Below are positions 16,982 to 25,711 of a stretch of 64,000 nucleotides of DNA, piece by piece (positions within the stretch are counted from its first letter, which is position 1; each line of letters begins with the position of its first letter). The notes under the pieces were generated by a model. The model made no database searches, was not told the origin of the DNA, and saw only the letters and a list, made by a program, of their open reading frames with translations. The translations under genes and the position numbers were made by a program. Source of the stretch: Myxococcus eversor (GTDB lineage Bacteria > Myxococcota > Myxococcia > Myxococcales > Myxococcaceae); the NCBI RefSeq assembly GCF_010894455.1, contig NZ_JAAIXY010000025.1, positions 113,782 to 177,781 of the forward strand. The letters are read 5' to 3'.

Positions 16982-18163
16982 TTACAGCGAGCGCTGATAG
17001 ATGCGGTACGCCTTGGAGCGCTTGCCACCCATCGACTCGATGGCGCGGTTGACGAGGTGGTTGTCCTCGAGCGTCCAGGAAATCTCTCCACCGGAGTATC
17101 CGAGACGGTGCGCGGTGCGCAGCGTGTCCAGGTACAGGATGGCGTCCAGCCCTCGGCGTCGGTAGCCCTCCTTGATGCCGAGGGTGATGAGGCGCAGGCG
17201 GCGGATGCTTCGCGAGGCGAGCGCCAGCTTCACCAGTCCGATGGGCAGGCCGAACGTCGTCAGGCGCCCGTTGGCGGCCTTGAGCGCGTGGTTGGCGTCC
17301 GGCAGCGTCATGGAGAAGGCCACCGGCTCGCCCTTCACCTCGGCGATGAGCACCAGCTCCGGCCGGACGATGGTCTTCATGTCCTTGGCCAGGTGGTCGA
17401 ACTCCTTGTCGGTGAAGGGGACGAAGCCCCAGTTCTTCTCCCAGGCCGAATTGTAGATGTCTCGGATGCGGTCGACTTCGTTGGCGAAGTCCTTGAGGTT
17501 CACCGCGCGCACGGTGATGCCCTCGCGCTGGCGCATCTTCTCCGCGATGCGCACCACCTTCTCCGGCGGCTGCGCGGACGCGGACAGCTCGTAGGCGAGC
17601 AGGTCCTTCGCCTTCACCAGCCCGCACGCCTCCAGCAGCGCGGCGTAGTAGGGCGGGTTGTACGGCATCATGATGGCCGGCGGCACGTCGTGCCCGTCGA
17701 CGAGCAGGCCCCAGTCCTGGTTGGACGAGAAGTTGGCCGGCCCGAGCATGGCATCCAGCCCGCGCTGCTTCAGCCACGCCCCCGCCGCGTCCAGCAGCAG
17801 CCGCGCGACGCCCGCGTCATTCACGCACTCGAAGAGGCCGAAGAAGCCTTCCTTGGTGCCGTGGATCTCCTGGTGGCGCGGGTTGCGGATGGCGGCGATG
17901 CGGCCCACCACGTCCTGGCCCCTCCGGGCGAGGAACAGCTCCACCTCGCCGTACTCGAAGAAGGGGTTCTTCTTCGGGTCCAGGAAGTCCTTGCGCTCCA
18001 TCTCCAGCGGCGGGACCCAGTTCGGATCATTCGCGTACAGCGAGGCCGGGAAGCGGATGAACGTCATCCGCGCCGTGGCGCCCCGCACGGGTGTCACCAG
18101 GACATCCGCGGGAAGGGGAGGGAGGACGGCTTGCGTCGCGGGCGGCTCGGCGGGTAGGGCCAT
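16982..18163 (-). CDS. GNAT-fold acyltransferase; candidate bacterial ceramide synthase
   Basis: A 393-residue protein of the large GNAT-like family: RFPASLYANDPNWVPPLEM, EVELFLARRGQDVVGRIAAI, GFFGLFECVNDAGVARLLLD, GPANFSSNQDWGLLVDG, and a C-terminal acetyltransferase-like core (YRRRGLDAILYLDTLRTAHR, EISWTLEDNHLVNRAIESMG). Bacterial ceramide synthases, unrelated to the eukaryotic enzyme, belong to this type of protein and N-acylate sphinganine or 3-ketosphinganine. Only 6 bases separate it from the serine palmitoyltransferase-like gene upstream, so the two are co-transcribed. The activity is inferred from fold and operon, not from a unique active-site motif. Confidence 0.82.
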   Translation of the reverse strand: MALPAEPPATQAVLPPLPADVLVTPVRGATARMTFIRFPASLYANDPNWVPPLEMERKDFLDPKKNPFFEYGEVELFLARRGQDVVGRIAAIRNPRHQEIHGTKEGFFGLFECVNDAGVARLLLDAAGAWLKQRGLDAMLGPANFSSNQDWGLLVDGHDVPPAIMMPYNPPYYAALLEACGLVKAKDLLAYELSASAQPPEKVVRIAEKMRQREGITVRAVNLKDFANEVDRIRDIYNSAWEKNWGFVPFTDKEFDHLAKDMKTIVRPELVLIAEVKGEPVAFSMTLPDANHALKAANGRLTTFGLPIGLVKLALASRSIRRLRLITLGIKEGYRRRGLDAILYLDTLRTAHRLGYSGGEISWTLEDNHLVNRAIESMGGKRSKAYRIYQRSL

Positions 18164-18169
18164 GGTGGA

Positions 18170-19717
18170 TCAGGACCTCTCGGCGGGATTGCCGTCGGTG
18201 CCGTTGCGCATGAAGAAGTGGGCGCCCTTCTCCAGGAGAAGACCGGGCAGCGCGCCGCGCTTCTCCCACAGCTTCATGGGCGCGGAGCGGAGCTGACGCA
18301 GGTCCTCCGGCTGGAGGTTGGCCGCGCGCCAGGTGAGCTGCTCCACCGCGTCGAAAATCTTCCCGGCCACCTCGCGCGACGACATGCGCTGCAACTGCTC
18401 CAGGGTGATGCCGCCCTTGTCCGCGAGCAGACCGGCGGAGCCCGCCGCCCACTTCTCGCTCGCCTTGTTGGAGCGCACGGACGTGCCCGGGCGGGCGATC
18501 TGCACCGGCTCGTACACCGTGGGGCGCGTCTCCGGAATCACGCCCAGCTTGCGGCCGATGGTCTCGAAGGTGTCCAGCACCCGGTCCAGCTGCGCGTCGG
18601 TGTGCGTGGCCATGTACGAGGTGCGGATGAGCGCGTGGCCCGCCTCCACCGCCGGCGGAATCACCGGGTTGGCGAAGACGCCCGCCTCGTGCAGCGCGCG
18701 CCAGAAGCGGAAGCACTTCACCTGGTCGCCGATGTGCACCGGGACCACCGGCGACACCGATACGCCGGTGTCGAAGCCCATGGCGCGGAAGCCGTTGTGC
18801 ATCTTCTCCGCGATGTCCAGCAGGCGTGCGCGGCGCTGCGGCTCCGCCTCGATGATCTCCAGCGCCTTGAGCGCCGAGGCGATGGACGCCGGCGTCATCG
18901 ACGCGGAGAAGATGACCGAGCGGGACTTGTGGCGGATGTAGTTGATGACGTCGAACGGACCGGACAGCACGCCGCCCAGCGACGCGAAGCTCTTGGAGAA
19001 CGTCCCCATCACGAGGTCCGTCTCCTTCTCCAGCCCGAAGTACTCCGAGGTGCCCCGGCCCTTCTCACCGAGCACGCCCATCGCGTGCGCGTCATCCGTC
19101 ATCACCCGGGCGTTGTACCGCTTCGCCAGCTCGGTGATGCGCGGCAGGTTGCAGACATCTCCCTCCATGGAGAAGACGCCGTCGGTGATGATGATCTTCC
19201 CCGCGTTCGGATCCGCCTGGGAGAGCAACTGCTCCAGGTGGTCCATGTCGTTGTGGCGGAACTTGCGCTCGGTGGCGAAGGACAGACGGATGCCGTCCAC
19301 CAGCGACGCGTGGTTCTGCCGGTCGCTGAAGACGATGTCGTGCCGGCCGAGGATCGACGCCAGCGCCAGGTTCGTCTGGAAGCCCGTGGAGATGACCAGC
19401 GCCGACTCGCGGTTGAGGAACTTCGCCAGCCGTCCCTCCAGCTCCTCATGCAGCGCCAGCGTGCCGTTCAACAGACGCGAACCCGAGCACGTCGTACCGA
19501 ACTTCTCCGTCGCCTTGATCGCCGCTTCCTTGACGCGCGGATCCGCCGACAGGCCGAGGTAGTTGTTGGAACCGACCATGATCACCCGCTTGCCCTCGAT
19601 CTCCACCTCCGTGGCGCCGTGCGACGCCTCGATGACGCGGAAGTAGGGGTAGAGGCCGGTGGCCTTCGCGATGCGGTAGTCCTTCCAATTGCTGCACTTG
19701 TCGAAGACGTCGCTCAT
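18170..19717 (-). CDS. spt: Serine palmitoyltransferase-like alpha-oxoamine synthase with C-terminal extension
   Basis: A 515-residue PLP enzyme that condenses an amino acid with acyl-CoA or acyl-ACP. Visible features are VGSNNYLGLSADPRV, FGTTCSGSRLLNGT, the cofactor His/Asp region FSDRQNHASLVDG and MTDDAHAMGVLGEKG, and the Schiff-base Lys in MGTFSKSFASLGG (about residue 244). The same family contains BioF, Kbl and HemA. Context (GNAT and SDR downstream, IPC-synthase-like gene across the divergent promoter) favours serine palmitoyltransferase, first step of ceramide synthesis. About 115 residues beyond the usual 400-residue core form an extra helical tail (LEQLQRMSSREVAGKIFDAV), which is odd. 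ATG 19717 matches the family N-terminus. Confidence 0.9.
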   Translation of the reverse strand: MSDVFDKCSNWKDYRIAKATGLYPYFRVIEASHGATEVEIEGKRVIMVGSNNYLGLSADPRVKEAAIKATEKFGTTCSGSRLLNGTLALHEELEGRLAKFLNRESALVISTGFQTNLALASILGRHDIVFSDRQNHASLVDGIRLSFATERKFRHNDMDHLEQLLSQADPNAGKIIITDGVFSMEGDVCNLPRITELAKRYNARVMTDDAHAMGVLGEKGRGTSEYFGLEKETDLVMGTFSKSFASLGGVLSGPFDVINYIRHKSRSVIFSASMTPASIASALKALEIIEAEPQRRARLLDIAEKMHNGFRAMGFDTGVSVSPVVPVHIGDQVKCFRFWRALHEAGVFANPVIPPAVEAGHALIRTSYMATHTDAQLDRVLDTFETIGRKLGVIPETRPTVYEPVQIARPGTSVRSNKASEKWAAGSAGLLADKGGITLEQLQRMSSREVAGKIFDAVEQLTWRAANLQPEDLRQLRSAPMKLWEKRGALPGLLLEKGAHFFMRNGTDGNPAERS

Positions 19718-20150
19718 GGTGTTCTGTGGTCTTTCTGTATGTCTGCGTCGGGGGAGGGTTTTTCGCCTGTCAGGCGGATGCGGAACTCCGGTCGCCACTC
19801 ACCATGCAGGGCTCATTCCGAGCCGGGGGCAACCTTGCGTCCGTCGACCTCCCTCGGGGGACGCGGGGCGGTGAATAAAGAGGCCGAGCGGCAGTGTCAA
19901 GGCGCGGACTGTCGCTTGAGTCCCATGCGAGAGTCCCTTTGAGGCCCATGCCTTGACAGCACCATCGCTTTGGTGGCACCCCGCCGCTTCACACCGTCTT
20001 CCAGTGGATAATGGAAAGCACCGTGTGTACTCGGCCGCACGTCCGGCGGCACCTGATTGACGGGCGGAAGGCTTTCTTGGCGCCCGTTGTTTGCGGGGGC
20101 CAAGAATGGCCGGGAATTTGCTAAGCCCGGCATTCATCGAGGAGTGGACG
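19718..20150. promoter_or_regulatory. Divergent control region between spt operon and RND gene
   Basis: About 430 bases separating divergent lipid genes. TTGACA at 19953-19958 is a possible -35 for the RND side, but no good -10 lies 17 bases on. A small inverted repeat CACCA(N6)TGGTG lies at 19960-19975. No gene is supported here. Confidence 0.4.
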
Positions 20151-22667
20151 GTGTCCAGGTCTCTGCGGCAACGGTGGTTCGAGGGATTCATCCAGACGGC
20201 GGTCTCCCGGCCCTGGTACGTGCTGCTGATCTGCGCATTGCTCGCCGCGGGCGGTATGGCACTGGCGTCGCGGTTGGAGTTTCGTGGTTCATTCGTGGAG
20301 CTCCTTCCGCAGGGAGCCCGTGAAGTCCAGGACCTGACACGCGTGTCGCGGAAGGCGGGCGGGGACGGGTACCTGGTCATCGTCGCGAAGGGAGACACGC
20401 CCGAGCGGCTGAAGGCTTACGCGAGCGAGCTGAAGTCGCGGCTGGAGGCGCTCCCGGAGGTCCGCTACGTCGAGCACGACTACGACGTGGAGTTCTTCCG
20501 TCGTCACGGGCTCTTGCTGTTGCCCGCGGAGAAGCTGGCGGAGCTGCGCACGGAGCTGGCGGCGCGGGTGCGCTACGAGCGACAGCGGGCCAATCCCTTC
20601 TACATCGACCTGGGGGCCACGCCTCCGCCTCCGACTTTCGAGGAGATTGCCCGCAAGCACTCGCCCAACGCGCCGGTGAACGAGTACCTGGCCAACGCGG
20701 ATGGCACCGAGGTCTACCTCATGCTCAAGCCCATGGGGACGGCGGGAGACCTGGACTTCGCGCGCCGCTTCGTGGAGCTGGCCATGGGCACCGGCCGGAC
20801 GCTCGCCTCGGAGCGCTTCCCGGCCGTGAAGCTGGAGGCCACGGGCAACTTCCAGAACCGCATCGAAGAGGACGCGGTGATGCGCAGTGACTTGTCGCGC
20901 GCCGGTACGCTGTCCGCGCTCATCGCCATTGGCCTCATCCTCCTGGCCACCCGGCGCATCGCCGCGCTGGCCGTCGTCGGAGTGCCCGTCGTCGTCGGCC
21001 TGCTGGTGACGTTCGGCGTCGCGCAGCTCGCCATCGGCCACCTCAACGTGGTGACGGGCTTCCTGGTCGCCATCCTCATCGGTCTGGGCATCGAGTACGG
21101 CGTGCACCTGTGCATGCGCTACTGGGAGGAGCGCAGGACGCGCTCGTCGCGCGACGCGCTGGCCACGGCGGTGCGAGGCACGTTCAGCGGCGCGCTCACC
21201 TCCGCGGTGACGAACGCGGCGGCCTTCTTCGTGCTGCTCCTGGCCCAGTTCCACGCCTTCAACCAGTTCGGCTTCCTGGCGGGCCTGGGCGTGCTGCTCG
21301 CCGTCATCGCGGCCTATGCGCTGGGTCCGTCGCTGCTGGCCATCGCCGAGCGGCTGCGCCCCGCGCGCAAGGACGGCGAGCCCGCGCCGTCGGAGGTCGT
21401 CCCGGACGCGCCGGTGGCCCCCTCCGCTCCGGCGCGTGAGTGGCGTCGCTGGCCCACGTCGGTCATCGCGCTGATTGCCCTGGCGGTGGTCGGCTTCGCC
21501 GCGTTCTCCGTCTCCATCGCCTCGCGCCTGGGGTTCGAGACGGACATGCGCAAGCTCAAGGGCGACTCGCCGGCCTCGCGGCTGGATGACCACGTCACCG
21601 AGCAACTCGGGCAGCCGCTCAATCCGGCCATCTTCCTGGTCGACGACCTGACCCAGGCGGCGAAGGTGGAAGAGGTCATCGCAGAGGTGAAGCAGCGCAA
21701 CGGCGCCGACTCCGTGTTCCTGCGCACCACGTCCTTGAACGACCTGGTGCCTTCGGACCTGGAGCGCCGGGAGAAGGAGATCTCCGGCATCCGGACGCTG
21801 CTCCAGGGGCTGCCCGAGGCGGCGCACGAGGACCCGCGCCTCAAGGACTTCGAGCAGATGGTGGAGGCGAAGCCGTATGGCCTGGACTCGCTGCCGGCGG
21901 AGGTGCGCCATCGCTTCCTCGCCACCGATGGCCAGGGCACCTTCCTGCTCTTGTTCCCCTCGGTGTCCAACTACGACACGGCGGACTTGAAGCGCTGGGC
22001 CGCGCAGATCGACCAGGTGGTGGAGGGCGCGACGGCGCGGGGCGTGGAGATGTCGGTGCTGGACAGCAACCGCATCGCCGCGCGCATCTTCGCGCTGGTG
22101 CAGGGCGACGGCACGCTCATCCTCGGCGCCGCGGCGGCGGTGGTGTTCTTCGTCATCCTGCTGAGCCTGCGCAGCCTGAAGCGCGCGCTGCTGGTGACGG
22201 GCCCGCTGTTCCTGGGCATGACGTGCCTCGCGGGCGGCATGTACCTGTTCGACGTGCAGCTCAACTTCATCAACGCCGTGGTGCTGCCGAATCTCCTGGC
22301 CATCGCCGTGGACAACTCCATCCACCTGTACCACCGGTACGAGGAAGAGGGCCCCGGCTCGCTCGGCAAGGTGGTGCGGCACACGGGCCTTGCGGCCGTG
22401 GTGGCCACGCTGTCGAACGCGGCCGGCTATGGCGCGCTGCTCGTGGCCAACCATCAGGGCCTGCGCAGCATCGGACAGATTGCGCTACTTGGGGTCGTGT
22501 GCACCTTTTTGGGGACCACGGTCTTCTTCCCCGCGCTGCTTGCCCTCTTGGAGCGCTGGAAGGAGAGGGGGGGCTCGGTCGGGCGGGAGGTCGCCGTCGT
22601 CCAGAGTCTGGAGCTCGACATGGCCGGCCAGGCCGCCGCGCCATCAGGGGAGCGGAAATCGGCGTGA
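20151..22667 (+). CDS. RND/MMPL-family membrane transporter (HpnN-like)
   Basis: An 838-residue RND-superfamily protein with the duplicated plan of one helix, a large periplasmic loop and a six-helix bundle, repeated twice. The halves begin at WYVLLICALLAAGGMAL and VIALIALAVVGFAAFSV; the bundles include GLGIEYGVHLCMRY and NLLAIAVDNSIHLYHRYEEE. Single-chain RND proteins of this kind export hydrophobic lipids such as hopanoids or mycolates. GTG 20151 is chosen over upstream ATGs because CGAGGAG lies just ahead of it. It is divergent from the spt operon and overlaps the IPC-synthase-like gene (GTGA), suggesting a lipid-export role for the sphingolipid unit; that link is inference. Confidence 0.88.
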   Translation: MSRSLRQRWFEGFIQTAVSRPWYVLLICALLAAGGMALASRLEFRGSFVELLPQGAREVQDLTRVSRKAGGDGYLVIVAKGDTPERLKAYASELKSRLEALPEVRYVEHDYDVEFFRRHGLLLLPAEKLAELRTELAARVRYERQRANPFYIDLGATPPPPTFEEIARKHSPNAPVNEYLANADGTEVYLMLKPMGTAGDLDFARRFVELAMGTGRTLASERFPAVKLEATGNFQNRIEEDAVMRSDLSRAGTLSALIAIGLILLATRRIAALAVVGVPVVVGLLVTFGVAQLAIGHLNVVTGFLVAILIGLGIEYGVHLCMRYWEERRTRSSRDALATAVRGTFSGALTSAVTNAAAFFVLLLAQFHAFNQFGFLAGLGVLLAVIAAYALGPSLLAIAERLRPARKDGEPAPSEVVPDAPVAPSAPAREWRRWPTSVIALIALAVVGFAAFSVSIASRLGFETDMRKLKGDSPASRLDDHVTEQLGQPLNPAIFLVDDLTQAAKVEEVIAEVKQRNGADSVFLRTTSLNDLVPSDLERREKEISGIRTLLQGLPEAAHEDPRLKDFEQMVEAKPYGLDSLPAEVRHRFLATDGQGTFLLLFPSVSNYDTADLKRWAAQIDQVVEGATARGVEMSVLDSNRIAARIFALVQGDGTLILGAAAAVVFFVILLSLRSLKRALLVTGPLFLGMTCLAGGMYLFDVQLNFINAVVLPNLLAIAVDNSIHLYHRYEEEGPGSLGKVVRHTGLAAVVATLSNAAGYGALLVANHQGLRSIGQIALLGVVCTFLGTTVFFPALLALLERWKERGGSVGREVAVVQSLELDMAGQAAAPSGERKSA

Positions 22668-23638
22668 GTCTCGTGACCTTCCAGAGCCTCCGTGGCTGGG
22701 TCTCCTCCCATGGCCCTCGTGGTGCGCAGGTCCGACTGGGGCCGGTGGACCTCATCATCGTGATTGCGTGCTCGCTCGGGGCCTTTGTCCTGCTCGGACC
22801 GGGCCGGTGGGCACCGCAAGCCATTCCCAACGCGGGGATGTTCGCCTCCATGGCCGCCGGTCCGCTGGTGCTGCGGACGCTGGAGTCCTGGTTCCCTCGC
22901 CAGCGCTGGCTGACGGTCATGGCGGACTTCTGGCTGCTGCCCGTGGCGGTGCTGACGCACTCCTGGCTGTCGCCGGTGGTGGACACGCTCAACCCGTTCC
23001 TTCGTGACGCGCAGCTCGTGGCGGCGGACGAGCGCATGTTCGGATTCCAGGCGGCGGTGGTGTTCGCGCACGTGGTGCCGCCCTGGCTCAACGACGTGCT
23101 GATGCTCTGCTACTACGGTCACTTCGTGTGGCCGCTGGTGCTGGGCATCGGCCTGTATCGCCGCGCGCACGGAGCCTCGGCGGAGTTCGACGAGTACCTG
23201 CTGGGCCTGGGCCTGCTCTTCATCTTCAACTACTCGGCGTACTCGCTGGTGCCCGCGGTGGGGCCTCGCTACTTCCTCATCGACTCGTTCGCCGCCCCCC
23301 TGCAGGGCACGTTGACGCCGATGCTGGACTCCATCATGCGCCGGCCGCTGTTCGGGCGGGACTGCTTCCCGTCGGGCCACACCGGCACCACGCTGGTGGT
23401 GCTGTTCTACTCGTGGCGGTTCTCCCGGAAGCTGTTCTGGGTGATGTTGCTGCCGGGCATCGGCCTCATCGTCGCGACGCTGGCCGGGCGCTTCCACTAC
23501 GCCACCGACCTCCTGTGCGCGGTGCCGCTGGTGATGGTGGTGGTGGGCATGTCCGCGGCCCTGTCCCGAGCCGCCCGTCAGCGCGAGAGCGAGAGGGCCG
23601 CGCGTTCCGTCCCGGTCGACGCTATCTTGCGCCCCTGA
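22664..23638 (+). CDS. PAP2-superfamily membrane enzyme, inositol phosphorylceramide synthase-like
   Basis: A 324-residue polytopic membrane protein of the PAP2_3 (Aur1-like) type. The phosphatase-like motifs are GRDCFPSGHTGTTLVVL (PSGH, catalytic His) and GRFHYATDLL (HxxxD). Upstream residues YYGHFVWPLVLGIGLY and FNYSAYSLVPAVGPRYFL match the conserved core of bacterial homologues annotated as inositol phosphorylceramide synthases. Such enzymes move a phospho-head group from a phospholipid to ceramide. The GTG start overlaps the RND stop, so translation is coupled. The combination with spt, GNAT and SDR genes supports a sphingolipid head-group role; a plain lipid phosphatase cannot be excluded. 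Confidence 0.85.
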   Translation: MSLVTFQSLRGWVSSHGPRGAQVRLGPVDLIIVIACSLGAFVLLGPGRWAPQAIPNAGMFASMAAGPLVLRTLESWFPRQRWLTVMADFWLLPVAVLTHSWLSPVVDTLNPFLRDAQLVAADERMFGFQAAVVFAHVVPPWLNDVLMLCYYGHFVWPLVLGIGLYRRAHGASAEFDEYLLGLGLLFIFNYSAYSLVPAVGPRYFLIDSFAAPLQGTLTPMLDSIMRRPLFGRDCFPSGHTGTTLVVLFYSWRFSRKLFWVMLLPGIGLIVATLAGRFHYATDLLCAVPLVMVVVGMSAALSRAARQRESERAARSVPVDAILRP

Positions 23639-23677
23639 GCCCGGTCCGGCGACTGACGCCGGCCGCCAGGAGCCCCC

Positions 23678-24871
23678 ATGTCCAGGCCCGTGTTGTCGCA
23701 GCGCGTGTCCCGGTTCGGCACCACCGTCTTCTCGGAGTTCAGCGCGCTGGCGCAGAAGCATGGCGCCGTGAACCTGGGGCAGGGGTTCCCCGACTTCGAC
23801 GGGCCCGACGCCGTGAAGGAGGCCGCGCAAAAGGCCATCCGCGACGGCGTCAACCAGTACGCCATGAGCATGGGCGCCCGCGACTTGCGCGTGGCCATCG
23901 CCGAGCACGCCGCGCGCTTCTACGGCCAGACGGTGGACCCGGACACCATGGTGACGGTGACGAGCGGCGCCACCGAGGCCATCCTCGACGTGATTCTGGG
24001 CCTCGTGGACCCGGGCGACGAGGTGGTGGCCTTCGAGCCGTTCTACGACTCGTACGACGCCAACATCACCTTCGTCGGCGCCACCGCGCGCTGGGTGCCC
24101 CTGCGTCCCCCGGACGAGGCCCATTCCCAGTGGTGGTTCGACTGGGACGAACTCCGCGCCGCCTTCGGGCCTCGCACGCGGCTGCTCATCCTCAACACGC
24201 CGCACAACCCCACGGGCAAGGTCTTCACCCGCGAGGAGCTGGAGCGCATCGGCGAGCTGTGCGCCGAGCATGACGTGAAGGTGCTGTCCGACGAAGTCTA
24301 TGAGCACATCACCTTCGCGCCCGCGCGCCACGTGCGGCCGGCCACGGTGCCGTCGCTCGCGGACCGGACGGTGACGGTGAGCAGCGGCGGCAAGGCCTTC
24401 AGCCTCACGGGCTGGAAGGTGGGCTGGGTGATAGCGCCGCCCGCGCTGCGTGACGCGATTCAGCGCGCGCACCAGTTCGTGACCTTCGCCACGGCGTCTC
24501 CCTTCCAGGCGGCCATGGCGGCGGCGCTCCGCCTGCCGGACGCGTACTTCGCGGAGCTGGCGGCGACCTACCTGGCGAGACGGGAGCGGCTGCTCGGCGG
24601 ACTGCGCGAGGCGGGACTGCCGGCGTACACGCCAGATGGCAGCTACTTCATCCTCGCGGACATCCGGGGCTTCGGCTTCGCCGACGACGTGGCCTTCTGC
24701 CGTCACCTGGTGACGGAAGTGGGCGTCGCGGCCATTCCCCCGAGCGTCTTCTACGGGCCCGAGCACCGACACCTGGGACACGGGCTCGCCCGCTTCGCGT
24801 TCTGCAAGACGGATGCGGTGCTGGATGAAGCGGTGCGCCGCCTTCGCGCGAAGCTGTCGCCTCGACGCTGA
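23678..24871 (+). CDS. Class I/II PLP aminotransferase (kynurenine/methionine aminotransferase-like)
   Basis: A 397-residue fold-type I aminotransferase. Features are the N-terminal NLGQGFPDFDGP, NQYAMSMGARDLRVAIAEH, VTVTSGATEAI for phosphate binding, LILNTPHNPTGKVF, SDEVYEHITF, the Schiff-base Lys in VSSGGKAFSLTGWKVGW and the C-terminal RFAFCKTD containing the carboxylate-binding Arg. The pattern is closest to kynurenine-oxoglutarate/cysteine-S-conjugate and methionine (YbdL-type) aminotransferases. The start ATG 23678 is 39 bases after the PAP2-type gene. A role in methionine salvage or tryptophan breakdown is possible; substrate is not determined. Confidence 0.9.
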   Translation: MSRPVLSQRVSRFGTTVFSEFSALAQKHGAVNLGQGFPDFDGPDAVKEAAQKAIRDGVNQYAMSMGARDLRVAIAEHAARFYGQTVDPDTMVTVTSGATEAILDVILGLVDPGDEVVAFEPFYDSYDANITFVGATARWVPLRPPDEAHSQWWFDWDELRAAFGPRTRLLILNTPHNPTGKVFTREELERIGELCAEHDVKVLSDEVYEHITFAPARHVRPATVPSLADRTVTVSSGGKAFSLTGWKVGWVIAPPALRDAIQRAHQFVTFATASPFQAAMAAALRLPDAYFAELAATYLARRERLLGGLREAGLPAYTPDGSYFILADIRGFGFADDVAFCRHLVTEVGVAAIPPSVFYGPEHRHLGHGLARFAFCKTDAVLDEAVRRLRAKLSPRR

Positions 24872-24982
24872 CGGACGTCAGGCCTCCGGCTCGGGGCCCA
24901 CGCGCGTTGCGAGCCCCGGACGGGGTTGCTACATCCCCTCGCAGGAGGGCGGCCCGGCACTTCCCGGCCGCCGCGCGCGTCC

Positions 24983-25711
24983 GTGGACTTCTTCGGCGAG
25001 CTGTACCTGCGCAGCACGTTGCCGTTCCTCTCCGAGTCGGTCACGGCGAGGGAGGTGGACTACCTGTCGCGCGTGTTCGCCGACGTCCCCGGCTCCGGGC
25101 CCGTGGTGGACCTGGGCTGTGGCCATGGTCGCCATGCCGCGCGACTCCAGGCCTCCGGTCCCTTGGCGGGTCGCGTCATCGGGTTGGAGAAGGACGCGCT
25201 CTCTCTGGCGATGCGACGCCCGGGCTTCCCCGTGGTGCGTGGTGACCTGCGGGCCTTGCCCTTTCGGGAGGGAAGTCTGTCCGGTGCATACGCGTGGTAT
25301 TCCACGCTGTTCGCCTTCACGGACGAAGAGCACGTACACATCCTCCGGGAGCTGGCGCGAGCCATGAGACGGGGAGGGCGCCTGGTGTTCCAGACGGTGC
25401 CCCACGAGCGACTGGCTGCGTCACCGGGCGCCGCGTTCCAGCGCGGGCTTCCCGGCGGTGGCGTGCTGGAAGAGGAGAGTCACTTCGACATGGTGACGGG
25501 ACGCGACATGGGACGCCGGACGCTCACGCTCCCGGACGGGCGCGTCCTCTCCGCGTCCTACGCCCTTCGTTACTATCCCCTTGCGGATCTCGCCGCGCTG
25601 TTGGAAAGCACGGGGTTTTCAATCGCCTGGGTGCATGGCGGGCTCGACGGTGAGCCGCTGACGCATCTGTCTGCCGACCTGATTGTGGGAGCGGTGCCGC
25701 GAGATGGCTGA
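24983..25711 (+). CDS. Class I SAM-dependent methyltransferase
   Basis: A 242-residue methyltransferase with motif I VVDLGCGHGRHAARLQ, the acidic post-I residue in VIGLEKDALSLAM, motif II-like GDLRALPFREGSLSGAYAWY and post-III LARAMRRGGRLVFQTVP. The frame is open upstream, but GTG 24983 (MDFFGELYLRSTLPFL) is where family-like sequence begins. It overlaps the HMG-CoA lyase gene by 8 bases. Substrate unknown. Confidence 0.87.
   Translation: MDFFGELYLRSTLPFLSESVTAREVDYLSRVFADVPGSGPVVDLGCGHGRHAARLQASGPLAGRVIGLEKDALSLAMRRPGFPVVRGDLRALPFREGSLSGAYAWYSTLFAFTDEEHVHILRELARAMRRGGRLVFQTVPHERLAASPGAAFQRGLPGGGVLEEESHFDMVTGRDMGRRTLTLPDGRVLSASYALRYYPLADLAALLESTGFSIAWVHGGLDGEPLTHLSADLIVGAVPRDG

Noticed and set aside
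19953..19981. Sigma-70 promoter from TTGACA at 19953
   Set aside because: The hexamer is perfect but no acceptable -10 lies at 16-18 bases, so it is mentioned only as a possibility.
20289..22454. Minus-strand open frame of 721 codons
   Set aside because: Antisense shadow of the RND transporter gene, with His/Arg/Gln-rich nonsense composition.
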